64,000 bases of DNA from Diploscapter coronatus (lineage: Eukaryota > Nematoda > Chromadorea > Rhabditida > Rhabditidae), in NCBI GenBank assembly GCA_964036155.1, contig OZ038422.1:14407201-14471200 (forward strand), given 5' to 3'. Below, one piece after another: positions 1 to 13,500 of the stretch. The notes below the pieces were generated by a model. It was not told the origin of the DNA. It did not search any database and worked only from the letters and a program-made list of their open reading frames with translations. The first letter of the stretch is position 1. Every line of letters starts with the position of its first letter. A program made the position numbers and the translations under genes.

Positions 1-941
1 AACAATGTTTCATCAAGATATACTCCTCGTCAAAATACTTGTTTTCATAGTCTACTACGATTTTTTTCATTTTGTTATTGTCTTCTTTGCAAATCTTTTT
101 AAGTTACATTTTATGCATATTTGGCTGATTCATTCTGCAAACAATGCTTACCTAGTCTTGGAATTTCATCTGCATCAATAGTTTTTCTTCATATTACCCG
201 TTTCTTTCGCAATCTGTCATAACTCCTATGATTTTTTGCACCTTTAGGAGCAATACTTGATACACTCGTTCAAGTTTTTCTGTTGCTACTTTGATTTTCT
301 TGACTCAGTCTGTTTGTGCAATCGTTTTCTATAGAACCTAAGCACTGGTTGTGCCCTCTTCATATATTCACATATAATAAAGGGGGTAGCGACTCAGCGC
401 ACAGGCAGGGCGAATTAAGACTATCATTGCATGAAAAACATGATGACTTTGCAACTTTGAAGATTTTCGGCAAATATTTTTTTTCACACTAAAATCTTAC
501 TGATAATCACAGATGCCTCTATATCAAAGTAAATTATTTTCTCTAAACTTTCATCATGATACTAAATCTAGCAAAAAGTCTCTCGAAAATCGTCTGAACT
601 CTGATCCAATATTGCAGCTGAACGCTAGTTTGGGGGTGTTTTTCAAAAAAAAAAACCCCAACTTTCCCCAGGTTCATCCTCGAAATATTTTTCCTAGTGA
701 AATGCCGCCGAACTCGATGCTTGTGGCTGTTTTCGAAAGTGTGCAAACATCGGCAAAGTGCGAAAAGCATGTTCACACAGCGTTTGCATCGTCTGGCTAT
801 GGACGCTGTTTTGAGACGATATGTTATGGAGAGGATCGAAGAGAGTAGTTGAAATAGCTGACCCAAATATGCCGAATATAAAAGCGCCGCATGAAGCTTG
901 TTCAACTTGGTGCTTGCGCGTCCTTTGCCTTTGATCCAGAC
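1..941. other. intergenic, no gene recognised
   Basis: AT-rich DNA upstream of the first gene. Open frames of 70 to 120 codons at 513-960 lie on both strands over the same bases, and neither shows splice structure, a signal peptide or a recognisable domain. I see no RNA gene. The last few hundred bases presumably hold the promoter of the gene starting at 942. Confidence 0.5.
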
Positions 942-2700
942 ATGATCGTCGCGCCGGCAATATTCATGATCGTCTACCAGGCGGTAATTCGATCGGTGCA
1001 GAGTGAAGAAGTCTATGAGAATTCGGTACGTTAATGATTTTCATCGAAATCATTTATGTGTTGCCGCCGCCTGCTATTTCTACTTTGTCGTCTATTAATC
1101 GATCAACGCCTGTCAGCACATCTTTGTTTCAGAGTACTTTCACCGTATAGTGACCTAGGTGCAATTAACAGGGTCTCCGTGCACCAAGTTAATCAGTTAT
1201 TCTCTTCTTTATTTATCCAATCGTTTGTACATCCGATTGACATCCTTTCAAGTGTCCGACGGCACTAAGGATCAACGATTACTCATAACCTAAAGTCCAT
1301 CAGCTACTCTCTGCTTCCGCGTCTATTTATCCAAGCTTATACATCCTACATCTTACAATTATCTTTCTTCTTGTAGACATTCGTACCTTTGATTGTTCTC
1401 ACATTAGCGTCACAAGCAAGCGTGATAAGTAGCTGAGCAAAGATACAAAAAGAAACGATGCTCCTATCACGAGGGTTTTTTTTCCGGAAAAACGGTGAAT
1501 TCCTATTCACACAATCTTTAATCGTCAACCTGTTCAATTCGTTAATTTTTAGACCAGTACCGATGTTACGCATAATACGATCTTCACGACGACAACTCCA
1601 TCTACGCTATCAAATTCTACCGCCATAATTCGAGCGAAGCGCCAATGGGGCGGTTATGCAATGGGTGGAATGGGGATGTACGGGGGTTCGTGCTGCTCAT
1701 CGATGGTCGTCATGTCGAGTTGCTGCTCTATGCCCGTACCACAACCAGTACCGGTAAGATTATCCTCCTAGTTTCATAAAAATCGATCATTTTCAGGTCC
1801 CCGTCCCAATGCCAATGCCAATGCCTATGCCGATGGTAAGTCTTTCTTCCAATACTTTCAATATTTTTTTGAAAAGTACCTGGATTCTTCGCTAGTATCT
1901 TCGATATGACGATATAGTTGAGTTCTTCGAAAGGTTGCATCTTTTGATGGTGACACCCAATTTTCATATCTTCACTAAAAAAGATGCCACCTTCTGAGTC
2001 ATCTATTCTTCTTTAATGGTGTAGGGAAGAATTCGTATTTTTCTTGAATTGATAAAGAAACTGATTACGATTCATCATCATTTCAATACTACTAATTTCA
2101 GCCGGTACCAGTTCCAGTGGCTCCCCCGATGTGTTGCAGTTGCTGCATGCCAGTTTGCATGCCGATGTGTATGCGAGGGTATTTCACTCACTTTTACTTA
2201 CTCAAAACAGATATTTTGATGGAAATGTTTATTGTTCGCATATGAGGAGGCCATTGAAAGCGAGATGGGGCAGTGAGAGGTTACTCATGTCTGGTGTCCA
2301 TCCTGGAACATGGATTGTTCTTTTAAAAGTTGCGAGCTATATAATTAGAACGCATTGACTCGATTTGATCAACGATGACAGGGCATTTTGATGAAACATA
2401 CGATCACTTATAATTTTACGGAAATGTCGACTATCTTTCAACTATTTTTTTAAACTATATTTCACATTCATACTTTACCCTCAGTACTAAATGAGTCCAT
2501 GAACCCATCTGTGTAGCTGATCCTGAAATATCAAGCTCATTTCAATTTTATGCAAAAAAGTATAATTCAGAGGCTGCGGTTTTTCGATGTCGATGAGCTA
2601 TGGTAGCAGTTGTTATGGCGGGGGCTACATGGGCAGGAAGAAACGAGAAGCACTCGTCCGACGAAACGCTCCTGCGCTAAGAATAGCCTGGAAGCAGTGA
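942..2700 (+). CDS. secreted Cys/Met/Pro-rich protein with dibasic processing sites
   Basis: Five exons: 942-1025, 1553-1753, 1797-1835, 2102-2178, 2571-2700. The reading frame and intron phases agree throughout and give 176 residues. The N-terminus MIVAPAIFMIVYQAVIRS reads as a signal peptide. A Thr/Ser-rich stretch follows, then RAKR at about 55-58, a furin-like site. The remainder is Gly/Met/Cys-rich, with CCSSM and CCSMP motifs, a run of alternating Pro and Met or Val in exon 3, and CCSCMPVCMPMCM in exon 4. A second dibasic site (GRKKR) lies near the C-terminus. No enzymatic domain is visible. The gene resembles the larger Cys-Pro-Met gene at 10522-15435 in having a signal peptide, a dibasic site and then Cys/Pro/Met modules, so the two may be distant paralogues. 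An extracellular matrix or cuticle role is possible but only inferred. The first exon is the least certain. Confidence 0.75.
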
Positions 2701-3285
2701 ATCAGACAAAACAAATGAACTACGATCAAACAAAAAACGAGTTTTTGAACTTGTTGTTTCGACAGGAAAATTTGGCTGGTCTCTATTTTTCGAAAATTCA
2801 TAATAACTGCAACTTGCAAACCGTACGTCGTTATGGTATAAGGCATCTCGAAATGGTATGGAGGAAGAAGCCTTTTCTTAGTTTATCTCAACATGTCTTG
2901 TATCCATGATGCCGCGCGATCTTTCTAATTGCCAAAATAATGAAATTTTAGATTTTCAGCCAAATGAGTATTGTTAAGTAAATTTTATGCCTGATTTTCC
3001 GAAAACTAGACTCTTGCCGATAATTTCACAAGCATTCCATTACATGAGATTCCAATTTGACATTTTTCCGTTGTATATAGTTGATGTTTGATTTGTTGCG
3101 TGCAATAAATGACTTGAAATGATATAAGAATGCCATTATAGCAAATTAGTTTACCAAAGACTAGTAATCGTTCTAATCGACTACCCTTCTAAAGACATTT
3201 CGGCAATTTTACCCGCGATAAGTACATTAAACATCGCTCCACCATGTGTTTTAACTAGTATTTATTTTATATAATCATTTTAGAA
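2701..3285. other. intergenic, no gene recognised
   Basis: 3' flank of the previous gene and 5' flank of the next. AATAAA occurs near 3103. At 3274-3283 a pyrimidine-rich tract ends in an AG two bases before the next start codon, consistent with a spliced-leader acceptor. Confidence 0.5.
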
Positions 3286-3674
3286 ATGGTTCGAATAAAA
3301 TTGGCTGGATTGCACGTGTTTCACTTTAAGAGATATAACGTTGCCCCTTTCACAACCATCGGTGCATTAAATGTAAGCTTCAAATATTTTTAGATATTAA
3401 ATTGAAAAAAGCATAAATAATTTTGGAGATGTTTTAGGCCCGTTTCAATTCAAAGAAGAAATACATTATGTACGTTTATAACGAGGCTCATGAAGACGGG
3501 GTGACAATTTCTGAATTGGCACGGAGGAACAACATCGATTTGGACAAAGATGAAATAGTCATTAGTTTCGCTCGAGATTCAGCTGTAGAAAAACCACCAG
3601 ATGCTAAATTAGAAGGTTGCTGTTATAAGTTAGGTTGTTTAGCGGAGTGTTTATCATTTTGCTTAAAGAATTAA
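3286..3674 (+). CDS. small protein of unknown function (107 aa)
   Basis: Two exons, 3286-3372 and 3438-3674, joined at phase 0. The protein starts MVRIKLAGLHVFHFKRYN, has a central charged region (EAHEDGVTISELARRNNIDL) and ends in a cysteine cluster, GCCYKLGCLAECLSFC. There is no signal peptide or membrane segment. The phrase around ISELARR resembles a helix-turn-helix seed but is too short to assign. The ATG follows an intron-like acceptor by two bases, suggesting trans-splicing, and AATAAA lies at about 3700. Consistent phase and codon use support a real gene. I do not recognise the family. Confidence 0.65.
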
Positions 3675-5051
3675 ACGTCAATTTTTATCTTTCAACCCAA
3701 TAAATTTTATAACGAAACTAAACATTTCACAACTTTTCAATTGCAATCAGTTTTTTTCCTCGAAATCAAACCTATCGATCAGTGGAAAATAGAACTATTT
3801 ATGCGAGATTGATTAGCATGGACAACGTGTTGAAGATTGGCTTATAACAGCTCTCCTGATCCACATGTTTCGTCTTTCAAATTACTTTTAATTATTAATT
3901 TCCCCTTTTTAAACTCAGGATGGTACTAGTCAAGCTCAAAAACACGAATCGCGAGAAAATAGGTTTCGAGCCTAGTACAACGCTTCAACGAGTTAAAGTT
4001 AGTTTTTCAGTATTTAATGAAATAATCTTTTTTTTTGAAGATATCTCCTTCTCATTAATAGTTTTTATAAATCAACTATTAGATTTTCGGAATAAATTAT
4101 TTATCAATACAACATAACATATTTGAACTAATATAATTTTGAACAAACGAATGAAATCAAACATTAGTCTACTCGTTGTTTCGGGTAATAACTTTAATTC
4201 TGAGCATAGAACATTCGTAGGAATTCATAAATCTAATGAATTCGCTGAAACTGAGTAAGTTCCTTGTTAAACTTCAATATATTATCCATATCACATGCAA
4301 TGAAACACCTTTGAACAGACATATTATTTTTCCGAGCTAATGAACTTCTTTGAAAATAGTTCTTGTTGTTATGCAAGAATTTTTGAAAAGATAGTGCATT
4401 TACTATTCGTGTTCTAATACCTGAATTGAATTCAATTTCGATTATAAAATTTGAACTATAATAAAAAAAAACTATCTTATTTACAACGTTTTAATTTCAT
4501 TTTACTATTCATAAATTAAAGTAGACGTGTTCATAGATCGCTTCGATATGTTCTAGCCAAGACATGCACATTATAACGCTCATATAATTTCGAATACTCA
4601 TGATTTTCATGCTTGAATGAACTAGCTGTTCTACTGTATGGTAATGATCATCAATTATTTCGGTTAATTGCTTCACATTTGCATATGTGCTTTAAGTCTA
4701 GCTATTATTGTTGCATAACTTCAAGTTGAACATTGTACTTCGTTTCTAAAGCCAGTGAAGTTATACGATCTTTCATCATTATTGCACTATCAGAAAATTT
4801 CCTTATTTTCCAGTAGATAATTATATTTAACGTCAATTATAGATCGGATATAAATATATTGCTATAAGTAAATCTCTGACAAAGATGCATTTCTTTCCAG
4901 GAACGAATATCATTTTAATCTTATCAAAGACCTCGATATAATTTTCTAAGAAACTCTTTCCTCGAAACTAATTTCTTAGATTCCGAGATTATTTGAAATA
5001 TTTTCTTTTGAATATTTTTCTCTCTGAGATTTCCTGATTTAGAAAATTCAA
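3675..5051. other. intergenic with a possible gene relic
   Basis: AT-rich. At 3920 an acceptor-like CAG precedes an ATG opening a 27-codon frame (MVLVKLKNTNREKIGFEPST) that ends at a possible donor near 4000. It begins somewhat like the gene at 3286, but I find no second exon, so it may be a truncated copy or chance. Nothing else is recognisable. Confidence 0.4.
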
Positions 5052-6495
5052 ATGGTATACGTATTGATAGATCCAGAGTTACTAACCTTCCAAGTATGGC
5101 ATTATGTTCAAAGCTCGCTGGGTATGATCTTCAATGGAGTATTAAGTAAGTTTGAAAATTTTGGACATTCTGAAAATTAATGCAAAAAAAATTTTGATGT
5201 ATTATCTGGACTGTCAATAATTAGAAAAAGCCCAAATTTTTCAGTATATCTCTGCCTCTTCAAAACTCCCTCTGTCATTCGTACCTATGCAGTTTTGCTT
5301 CTGAACTTCACAATAACTGATTTTTGTGCTTGTGCTATGGATTGGTTTGATCACACAAGGTATTTTTAGGGGAATTTGAAGTAGTTTTCTCTTATCCGAA
5401 AGCTGGTCATCATACTTTCAGTTTGTTTTCAGAGTCATCGGCGCTGGACGAATCACCGCATTTATTTATCATGGTCCCTGTATTTATTTTGGGGAATTTG
5501 CTTGCTATACTTGTCACAGTATCATGCTTCATCTATTATCTCACACTCTATATTCGTTATTATTATCATTTGCTTATAGATATTATATCTTATTTCATTC
5601 AGCCCCTAAGCGAATCTACTTGATATTGATAATCATGGTTATTTACATTCCAAGTGGATTTCAATGGGTAAAATTCAGACTATAAAAAGGAATAAAATTT
5701 CAAGAATAAACGATTTTCCGAAGGAAAACGTTTTAATTAGAGATTTTCAGATAATTTACCTATTCGCCCACGATGATCAAAATCTAGTAATATCCACATT
5801 GGAGAGGAAATTCCCTGATTACGATTTCACAAACCAAACTGTAGCTGGGATTGTGGATTGCTTGAAATTTTCAGCGATGTTTATTAATCTGCATATGGTA
5901 AATATTAAAACAAATCGGCCAAATATTTCCTATTCTAGACACTTCCCGTCACTCCAATTTATATAGCGATTCTTATACTTCGATATAAAATTTTATCGAA
6001 ATTAAAAGAGGCTTCTAACGCCATGTCACAGAATACACAGAATATGCATAAACAGTTGTTACTGGTAAATTTAATATCCTTTAAAATATTAACAAACATT
6101 CTAGGCGCTAACCTGGCAGGCAATTCTACCCTGTTTCTTCTCTATTGCAGTTGTCTCATATGCTTTGGGTCAATTAGGTTTGAAATTAAATTTAGAAATA
6201 AATGTTAAATTTAATTTTAAGATATCTATCACAACCCTACTTTACAATATCTCGTTTTCCCGGTTGTAGGCATTATTCCGGCTACATCTCCACTTGTGTC
6301 ATTATTTTATGTTAGGTAAGATTATCATTTAGAGGCTTAATCAGTTTTCAATTGACAAAATTTAGACCGTATCGAAAACTCGTCGTTTTGTGGTCCTTCA
6401 ACTGTCAATCGAAGTATGAACAGCGAATTAAACCGAGTGCATCTATCGTTTCGAATAATGAGATTCAAACTGGGAATAGTCAGACAAAATGGTGA
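5052..6495 (+). CDS. serpentine chemoreceptor, Srd family
   Basis: Eight exons: 5052-5145, 5245-5359, 5433-5667, 5751-5897, 5939-6064, 6105-6177, 6222-6315, 6366-6495. All phases match and give 337 residues, normal for nematode Srd receptors. Family hallmarks are visible: FKTPSVIRTYAVLLLNFTIT followed by an Asp after TM1, the HGPC motif in exon 3, a conserved extracellular segment FPDYDFTNQTV, and LTWQAILPC at the start of TM6. Seven hydrophobic segments can be traced. It would act as a G-protein-coupled receptor in the membrane of sensory neurons; the ligand is unknown. The acceptor before exon 7 (TTTTAAG) is slightly unusual. The C-terminus ends in Trp, as in the tandem neighbour at 7534-9116, which is clearly a paralogue. 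Confidence 0.88.
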
Positions 6496-7533
6496 TCAAA
6501 TAAATAATATTGTTAGGCCTATCATGACTTATGTGAATTGTCAATAAAACCCCCTTATGTATCAATTTTCTTTAGAAAAATTATTTTGCGAAACCATTAC
6601 CCTAAAATTTTACGTTCTGACTGAAAGTCTGCCTAGATTTGAATGTAATGCGATCTTTCATAGGCTCGAAATAAATGACCATTCTTTAGAGTTTGTTATT
6701 TGCATACGCATGATATTAACGTAAAAAATCGAAAAAAAGTAAACTTTAATGCAAGATTTACATAATGGATTTAATTAGTGGAATAATTGAATAAAAATTA
6801 ACATTACTGTATAAGAAGTTCTTTTCATGAAATCGTTTCCAGTCTATGATATCGTTCAATTTGACCTTAACAATAGTCACCATAAAGTTTTTTTTCTTGT
6901 TTTATGTAATTTCATTCAATTTCTAGACGTATTATTATTATTATTTTATGATAAATAAACATTTATGCATCTCTGAAGAAAATAAAGCTGGCAGTAGTAC
7001 TTTTCTCCCACTTCTTTTTTTAATTTTATTTGTCTCTACTATGGTTAAGGGTAGCAAAATAAACGCGTCTAGGGCATAAAGTGGAGAAAAGTAATGCTGT
7101 CGTAAACCTTCCCGATTATTCGTGTAACTTGAATTATTAGGCTTACGATATCTAAGAGATCATTACTTTAAAAATATGCTCGCATGAGCATGATAAATCC
7201 CCTGAGCATATCGTTATTAGAATTTATGGTCTACTTGCTAAATTAGTTTTGAGAAAATATTAGAAAAACTGCAATCTTTACTCGCAAAAATGTCATTTAT
7301 CCATAAGAAACGTTTATAAAATTTCAAATACTTCATCAGAACTCTCTTCGTAACTTCCCATTTAGACTATTTGAACAGAAATTTGCTAGTTTTGATTTCT
7401 TAATATTCGTAAATAAAAATCGCATTCTCAGGATAAATTAAATTCGTAGGTTATTTAACACTTCGTAATACCGAGAGTGATTCACATTCCTAACTAATTT
7501 GCCTAGAATTAACGCTACTATACGATTATTTAG
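6496..7533. other. intergenic between the srd paralogues
   Basis: About 1 kb of AT-rich sequence without coding signals, presumably including the promoter of the second receptor gene. An acceptor-like TATTTAG ends directly before the ATG at 7534. Confidence 0.5.
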
Positions 7534-9116
7534 ATGACTGATATCATCAAAATCGGATTTATCATATGGCACTATGTTTTAGCATCCATCGGAATATTTT
7601 TCAATTCGCTTTTAAGTAAGGGTTTTTATTTTTATTTTATAATAAAAGTTGATTTTCAGTATATTTTTGCCTATTCCGCACACCCAGTGTCATTAGAACT
7701 TATGCGGTATTATTGTTAAATTTTGCCGTGTCTGATTTCTTCACATGCTTAATGGATTGGTTTGTTATTCAGAGGTACATTTATAATATATTGACTTTTC
7801 AGTTTAAAATCGAATTCCAGATTCATCCCTTCCATGGAGCTACAAGGCTTCGTCTCTAATGGTTTATGCACTTATTTTGGGCCTATGGTGTGCTTTTACT
7901 GGTAGATTTTAGAACTATTTCAAAATAGGTCTTATTTGAATTAGTGTGTTATTCCAAGTATTTTTTATAACCTATAATAAAATGTACTATTTTATCTTGA
8001 AATCCATTTCTAATAATTGTATAAATTTCAGTCATTCTTTCATGCTACATTTGCACGTACATACTTTATGGTCTCTGGGATTTTCATTTGTCTACCGATA
8101 TTATATTTTATTATACCCTCAACCCCGGAGAAAAAGCGTCATATTATTAATTTTGATAATTTACATACCGAGTGGGCTTCAGTGGGTATCGATTTTTTTC
8201 TTAAATGAATAAGCTCAGAAGATTTTAGATCGGTTATTCGTCGGCAGCTAGCGATCCGAAAGATATCGTATTTGCGTTGGAACAGCGATTTCCTGATTAC
8301 GATTTCACGAACCAAACTGTTTCCGGAGTAGTGAACATCTTCAAAAGTATCGGTGCTATGTATACCAGTCTGCATACGGTTAATGATTAATGAAAGCATA
8401 CTAGAATAAATTTAAAAGGGCATATTATAGGGTATTCCATGTACCATTATATATACAGCAATTTTGATATTTCGTCATAAAATCATCGTAATTCTGAAGA
8501 GAAACGCTAATATTATGAGTCAATCCACTCACGATATGCATAGACAGTTATTAAGGGTAATATTTTAGACCATTTTTAAAAGGCTACTCGAAAATGACGT
8601 TTTAACATTCAAATAGGCAATAGATAGGATAAGCTGGGCAGTTTTTTCACCTTATTTTTGTAACTATTTCGTTTTGGAATGTTGGGATATCTTGCTCAAG
8701 CTGCCTATTTAAAATTTAAGGTTACTTTTTAGGCCCTGACCTTACAAGCTTGTCTGCCATGTATGTTCAGCATAGCGGTATCTGCTTATATTATTAGTCA
8801 ATTAGGTATTTTCCTCTCAAATCTGAGAAAAGTTTTGAATTTAGGCATTTACAATACGCCATTTTTTGATTATCTAATATTCGGAATCATATTGGGTATT
8901 CCAGCTCTCAGCCCAATGATATCGATTTATTATGTTCGGTATGACGATATAAAATTCAATTTTTGATTTGATTAAATTAGACCCTATCGAAGAGTGATTC
9001 GACACTGGTTCTCTAAGATGAAAGTCGCCACAGAAAGACAATATGGCATGCCTACTGTATCTAACCAATCGAACAACAATAGTGCTACGAATAAAAATAG
9101 CGCTAGTGCGTGGTAA
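7534..9116 (+). CDS. serpentine chemoreceptor, Srd family (tandem paralogue)
   Basis: Nine exons: 7534-7615, 7660-7774, 7821-7901, 8032-8185, 8229-8378, 8431-8556, 8733-8805, 8845-8938, 8981-9116. They give 336 residues. The sequence closely matches the gene at 5052: FRTPSVIRTYAVLLLNF, then FPDYDFTNQTVSG, ALTLQACLPC and a terminal Trp. It has one extra intron (7902-8031), which splits the sequence corresponding to exon 3 of the neighbour just before HSFMLH; the other introns are at equivalent places. HGPC of the neighbour is NGLC here. The predicted role is a ciliary chemosensory GPCR. Polyadenylation signals AATAAA occur at about 9196 and 9262. Confidence 0.88.
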
Positions 9117-10521
9117 AGGATAATTTAATAATTAAGCGAGCTTATAAAGTTTATAAACATTGTAAATTGACCAGTATAGTTTTGAAACGTGTGAAATAAA
9201 GAGTAGTCTTATGTAAAATTCTGTAGAACTATATATTTTTTGTCATTCAATATAATACCGAAATAAATAAAGTTATTCAGTCCAGGTATTTTTCTCGTTC
9301 TCATGTCTTTTTCTGCATATTTCCTTTTCTCTAAGGCCTCAAAATATTTCTATGTATTCTGTCACTATTTCTCTGCTGTCGATTTGTTTGTTTTCTGCAT
9401 GTCTCGGTGTGCAAAAATGAAAGAATCCACACTTTCATTTGAAAGGGCGGAACGGCGAGAAAGATACCGAAAAATCGAAATAGCATGGGAAAATAGGCGG
9501 GCGAGAAAAATAAATCGAAGAAATATTATTGAAAAGTGAGCTTTAAACTGTATCCAGGCCAAAATCCGACGGTATCCGGCTCTCCTGAGTTCTAGCTCGT
9601 TTCGGGAAGATCAAAAACCTCTCGCTCTATGTTGAGGAATAGGAAAGGAATATAGGCTGAGATAAGTGATTTATTTTGCAAGAGGCTGTCATTAGTGTAG
9701 TTCTTTTTCGACCACTTGCCAGAAAGACATTTAACGACAGTGGAGATTTCGTGGTTTCGAATGTTGAAGCTCATCAGTTCTAACGTTGGAAAGACGTGAG
9801 ATGGTTCGATGCGCCGCTATTTTTTACCTTATTTCGAAGATTTCTAATTATTTAAGATTTTTAATGAATACGTTTCAAATTTATCGTGCATAGAAATCTT
9901 TTCAAGATCTGATTTACCCGAGACTCTATAGTCTAAAATCTTAATCAACCCATTAAATATAATCATTTATTAAAAGTGCCCGAAATTTCATAAATCTCAC
10001 TACAATTCGTTTAGGAATTTGAATAGATGCATATGTTTCAGATTTCCACGTATTTCATGAAATATTCTGGCACCTGTTAAGGGTTTTGTTTGTTCCTTCT
10101 TATAGTAATCAATTTCCGAAATGTGAATTAATGCAAACTCTGATCAAATGTTCATACTGAATATCACACTAGACTCGCCTATTATTCATAATAATACGAA
10201 TCCAGTTCCCTATTATGAATCATTTATTCCTATTCCATGGTTCATCTCTGTAAGGGCTCTTCAGAACCGAGCCGCAAAAGACTATCTTTGACCGGCAAAG
10301 CGGTTATTTTCCTCGCAGAAACTAGCACATAACTGACCCTCCTTTCCCGCAGCCGAATTCCACTTTTTTCGTGAAATTTTAGGATGTTTAAAAATTTTTA
10401 ACTGATTTTTTGGGGCTTGGTCGGTGATTTTCGTAATTTTTCGGAAAAAAATAATGCAGAAAAATAAAATATCGCAAGATTTTAGTTTGCAAAAAATTGA
10501 GGGAAATTTGATTTTTCAGAT
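9117..10521. other. intergenic, no gene recognised
   Basis: AT-rich. Overlapping frames of 60 to 80 codons around 9300-9770 on both strands show no splice structure or domain. A TTTTTCAG lies just before the ATG at 10522 and could be a trans-splice acceptor. Confidence 0.5.
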
Positions 10522-13500
10522 ATGGTATTTTTGCTGTCCTTATTATTTTTTCTGCAAACTTGGTTCACCATACAAGGAGTGCAATTGCCGTCGAACGAGC
10601 AGCGATTTCAATCAGGACGAAGTCACTTTCAAAAAAGAGCCATATCGTCAGGGTCGAACTTTTCGAATTCAACCTTCGAAGAGGTTTTTTCTTTCAAGTT
10701 TTTTTTGCTTTATTTATATTTATATTATTTTCATGATCAGACAGATTACTCTGTAAAAACTTTCACGATAGTCCCTAAAATCTGAACCCTTCAACAATAA
10801 TTTCGGACGCAACATTCAGCAAAATTTGGTTGCCTCGAAAAGTATTCATTTTATGACACTAACAAAACAACGATATTGTAATGGTAAACATTTCGGAAAG
10901 TTTCGCAATTTTCTAAGGCTTACAGGAATTTTCAGCACGGCAGTATGACGCATGCGAACTCGTCTACACTTCGGTTATTGAGGAAGAAGCGCCAGTGCTG
11001 CGGAGCCTGTGGGGGCCTTGGAGCGATGGCGAATCCCGGATGTGGTCAGTGCGGAGGCTGCGGGATTCCTGTTGCCATTCCGGTCAGGGTTTCTAAAAAT
11101 TATCGCTTGTAAAGCTAAATAACAATAACAAACGATTGGTTTCAAAATACACTGTTGACATCTACAATAATTTGCAAAGGACCTGAACACGAATGCTATA
11201 TGTTTTGTTTATTTACTCGCATATAAACCGAATGAATAATGATAGAAAAAACACACCTTTGCATCTCTACGTTTCAATGATTTGGGTAGAAAATTGTTAT
11301 CATTTTCTGAGTCTACTGGAGGAAACTTCCTGCAATTTAAACAGACATATCTTCACGATTGAGATTTTCACCTTTCAGACCACGATCACCTGCCCTGAGA
11401 GATGCGCACCGATGTGCACGCTGTCTTGTGTTCAAGAATACCTCAAAGCACCAATTCTCCTGCCTGAGCCTGCACCCGTACCATTGCCTGCAAGTTCAAA
11501 AATAATCGATAGAAAATTCTAGGCCCCACCCTGCGAACCGCGGTGTATGCCAATGTGTACGAAGGCTTGCATTGAGGTAAGGTCGATTTTATTTTTTATT
11601 CCATCAACCACGTACATTTAATAACTGATAGTATATTCTATTTGAAGTTGGTTTGGTTTGCCGTGAAACATTAAAAATGTTGGAGGTGTTGTGTGTACTT
11701 TTCCTCTAAAATGAAAATCTATCTTTCACCAGATTCGAACGATATACCGACCCCTCAGGATGTGCGTTTCGCCATGCATGCCCAGGTATGACGATTTTGG
11801 GTCAGAATTTTTTCAAGACAATTTTAGATGTCTCCCTTCTTGCACGAGAATTGTATGTGTGTTTTCTATCGTTTATTAACCATATTATTCGCGTGATTTT
11901 TTTTTTTTTTTTTTTTTATATAACGAAGATGTTTCAATTTTTTTCAAGTCCGATTTAAATTTCACTAATTCGTTTAGCGATACTGACATACGAATTAGAT
12001 CTCGAAATAATTCAGACAGTGCCCGTCCAAACCTGCGTTCAACAATGCATGCCCGCGTGTCTACCAAGCTGTATTCAGAGCGTCGAGGTCTCGATTCAAA
12101 ACCAATCTTTCATCGCCAAAGATGCGCTTTCAGGTCTCAGTCTCCCAGTGCGTTGAGCCTTGCCGACCTCAGTGTTTGCCTTCGTGTATTCAGGCTAGTA
12201 AAAATTAGAAATTTTCTCAAAAAAAATCTGATCGAATATTTTTATCTTTGGAAAAATAAGATATGAGCACTTTTTTTCGATAAACCATTTTAACACACTT
12301 CCTGCTTCGAATACTTTTATTCCAAAACTAGAAGAAAGTGATAAAGCTTTGATGGAAGCGTGCTTGAATCGAAAATTTCACAATTCCAGCAAATCGTGCC
12401 GAACTGCCCGAATCAATGCATGCCGCTGTGCCAGCCGTCCTGCATCAACGTCGTTCCAGTTCCCGCTCCGCCACCGCCTCCCCCCGTCGTTGTGCCGACA
12501 TGTCCGGGTAAACAAATATATCGATTTCGAAATATATAGAGGATTCCATTTCTTGAATTTTTTATTATAGCCTTTTCTTCTCCTATCCATGGCAGTTACT
12601 GGATGAGAATAGCCATTGAATCAGTTAAGGGATAGAATGAAGCATACTTGAGCTATATATCATCTCAAGATATCCACCGATGCTTGATTTTATGGAAAAT
12701 TTAATATAAATCGTGATTGCAGCAAGGAGTAACACAATAATAATCATGAAAATTGATCTAAAATCGAAACTTGTAAAATTTTCAGCCCCATGTGCTCCAT
12801 CTTGCGCTCCGACTTGTGTTCAAGCTGTCACCTGCAGTACCTGTACGAACAACTGTCCATCCTATTGCTCACAAGCTACCTGTGTACAGGCTTGTATGCC
12901 GAGGTACGCTCCCTTTCTGGCTGATCATTTTGATTTTGACAATTTCAGATGTCTTCCACAATGCATCGAAGCTGTGCAGGTTCGATTTTACTCAGTTTCA
13001 GGCATTCAATAAGCTAAGATATCATGAAGCTTAGATTTCTACTTTCAAATAAGAAATCCTGAAAGCTAAACTCAGATTTTACGATAACTTTGATACTCAA
13101 CCATTCAGGTGACCGTCACTCCAACATGCGAACCAGCCTGTCAACCAACGTATGATTAGTTTTTTTTTCTTAAGATTTTTGAAAGCGCTTCAGATGCGCA
13201 CCATCCTGCATTTCAGCCTTATCAATGTGTCCTCAAGAATGCCGACCACTGTGTACGAATGCTTGCGTCACCCAGGTTAGAGATACAAGCTGTAAGATAA
13301 ATGCTGATGACGTAATCATGAGGCCATATCGATGCAAATGTCCGATAATTACCCTCAGATTCATTTGAAACTCAGAAAATTTTCCAAGTTTAGAAATTCA
13401 GTCTTACAAATGCATTTTACAACACGGTGTAAGAAACTCCTTAGCCCAGCAGCCAAATACTTTTCCTTAGATTATTTCGAAACCTATCAATTTTGAAATT

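Noticed and set aside
513..960. Overlapping open frames on both strands
   Set aside because: Neither has splice structure, a domain or a signal peptide, and they mirror each other.
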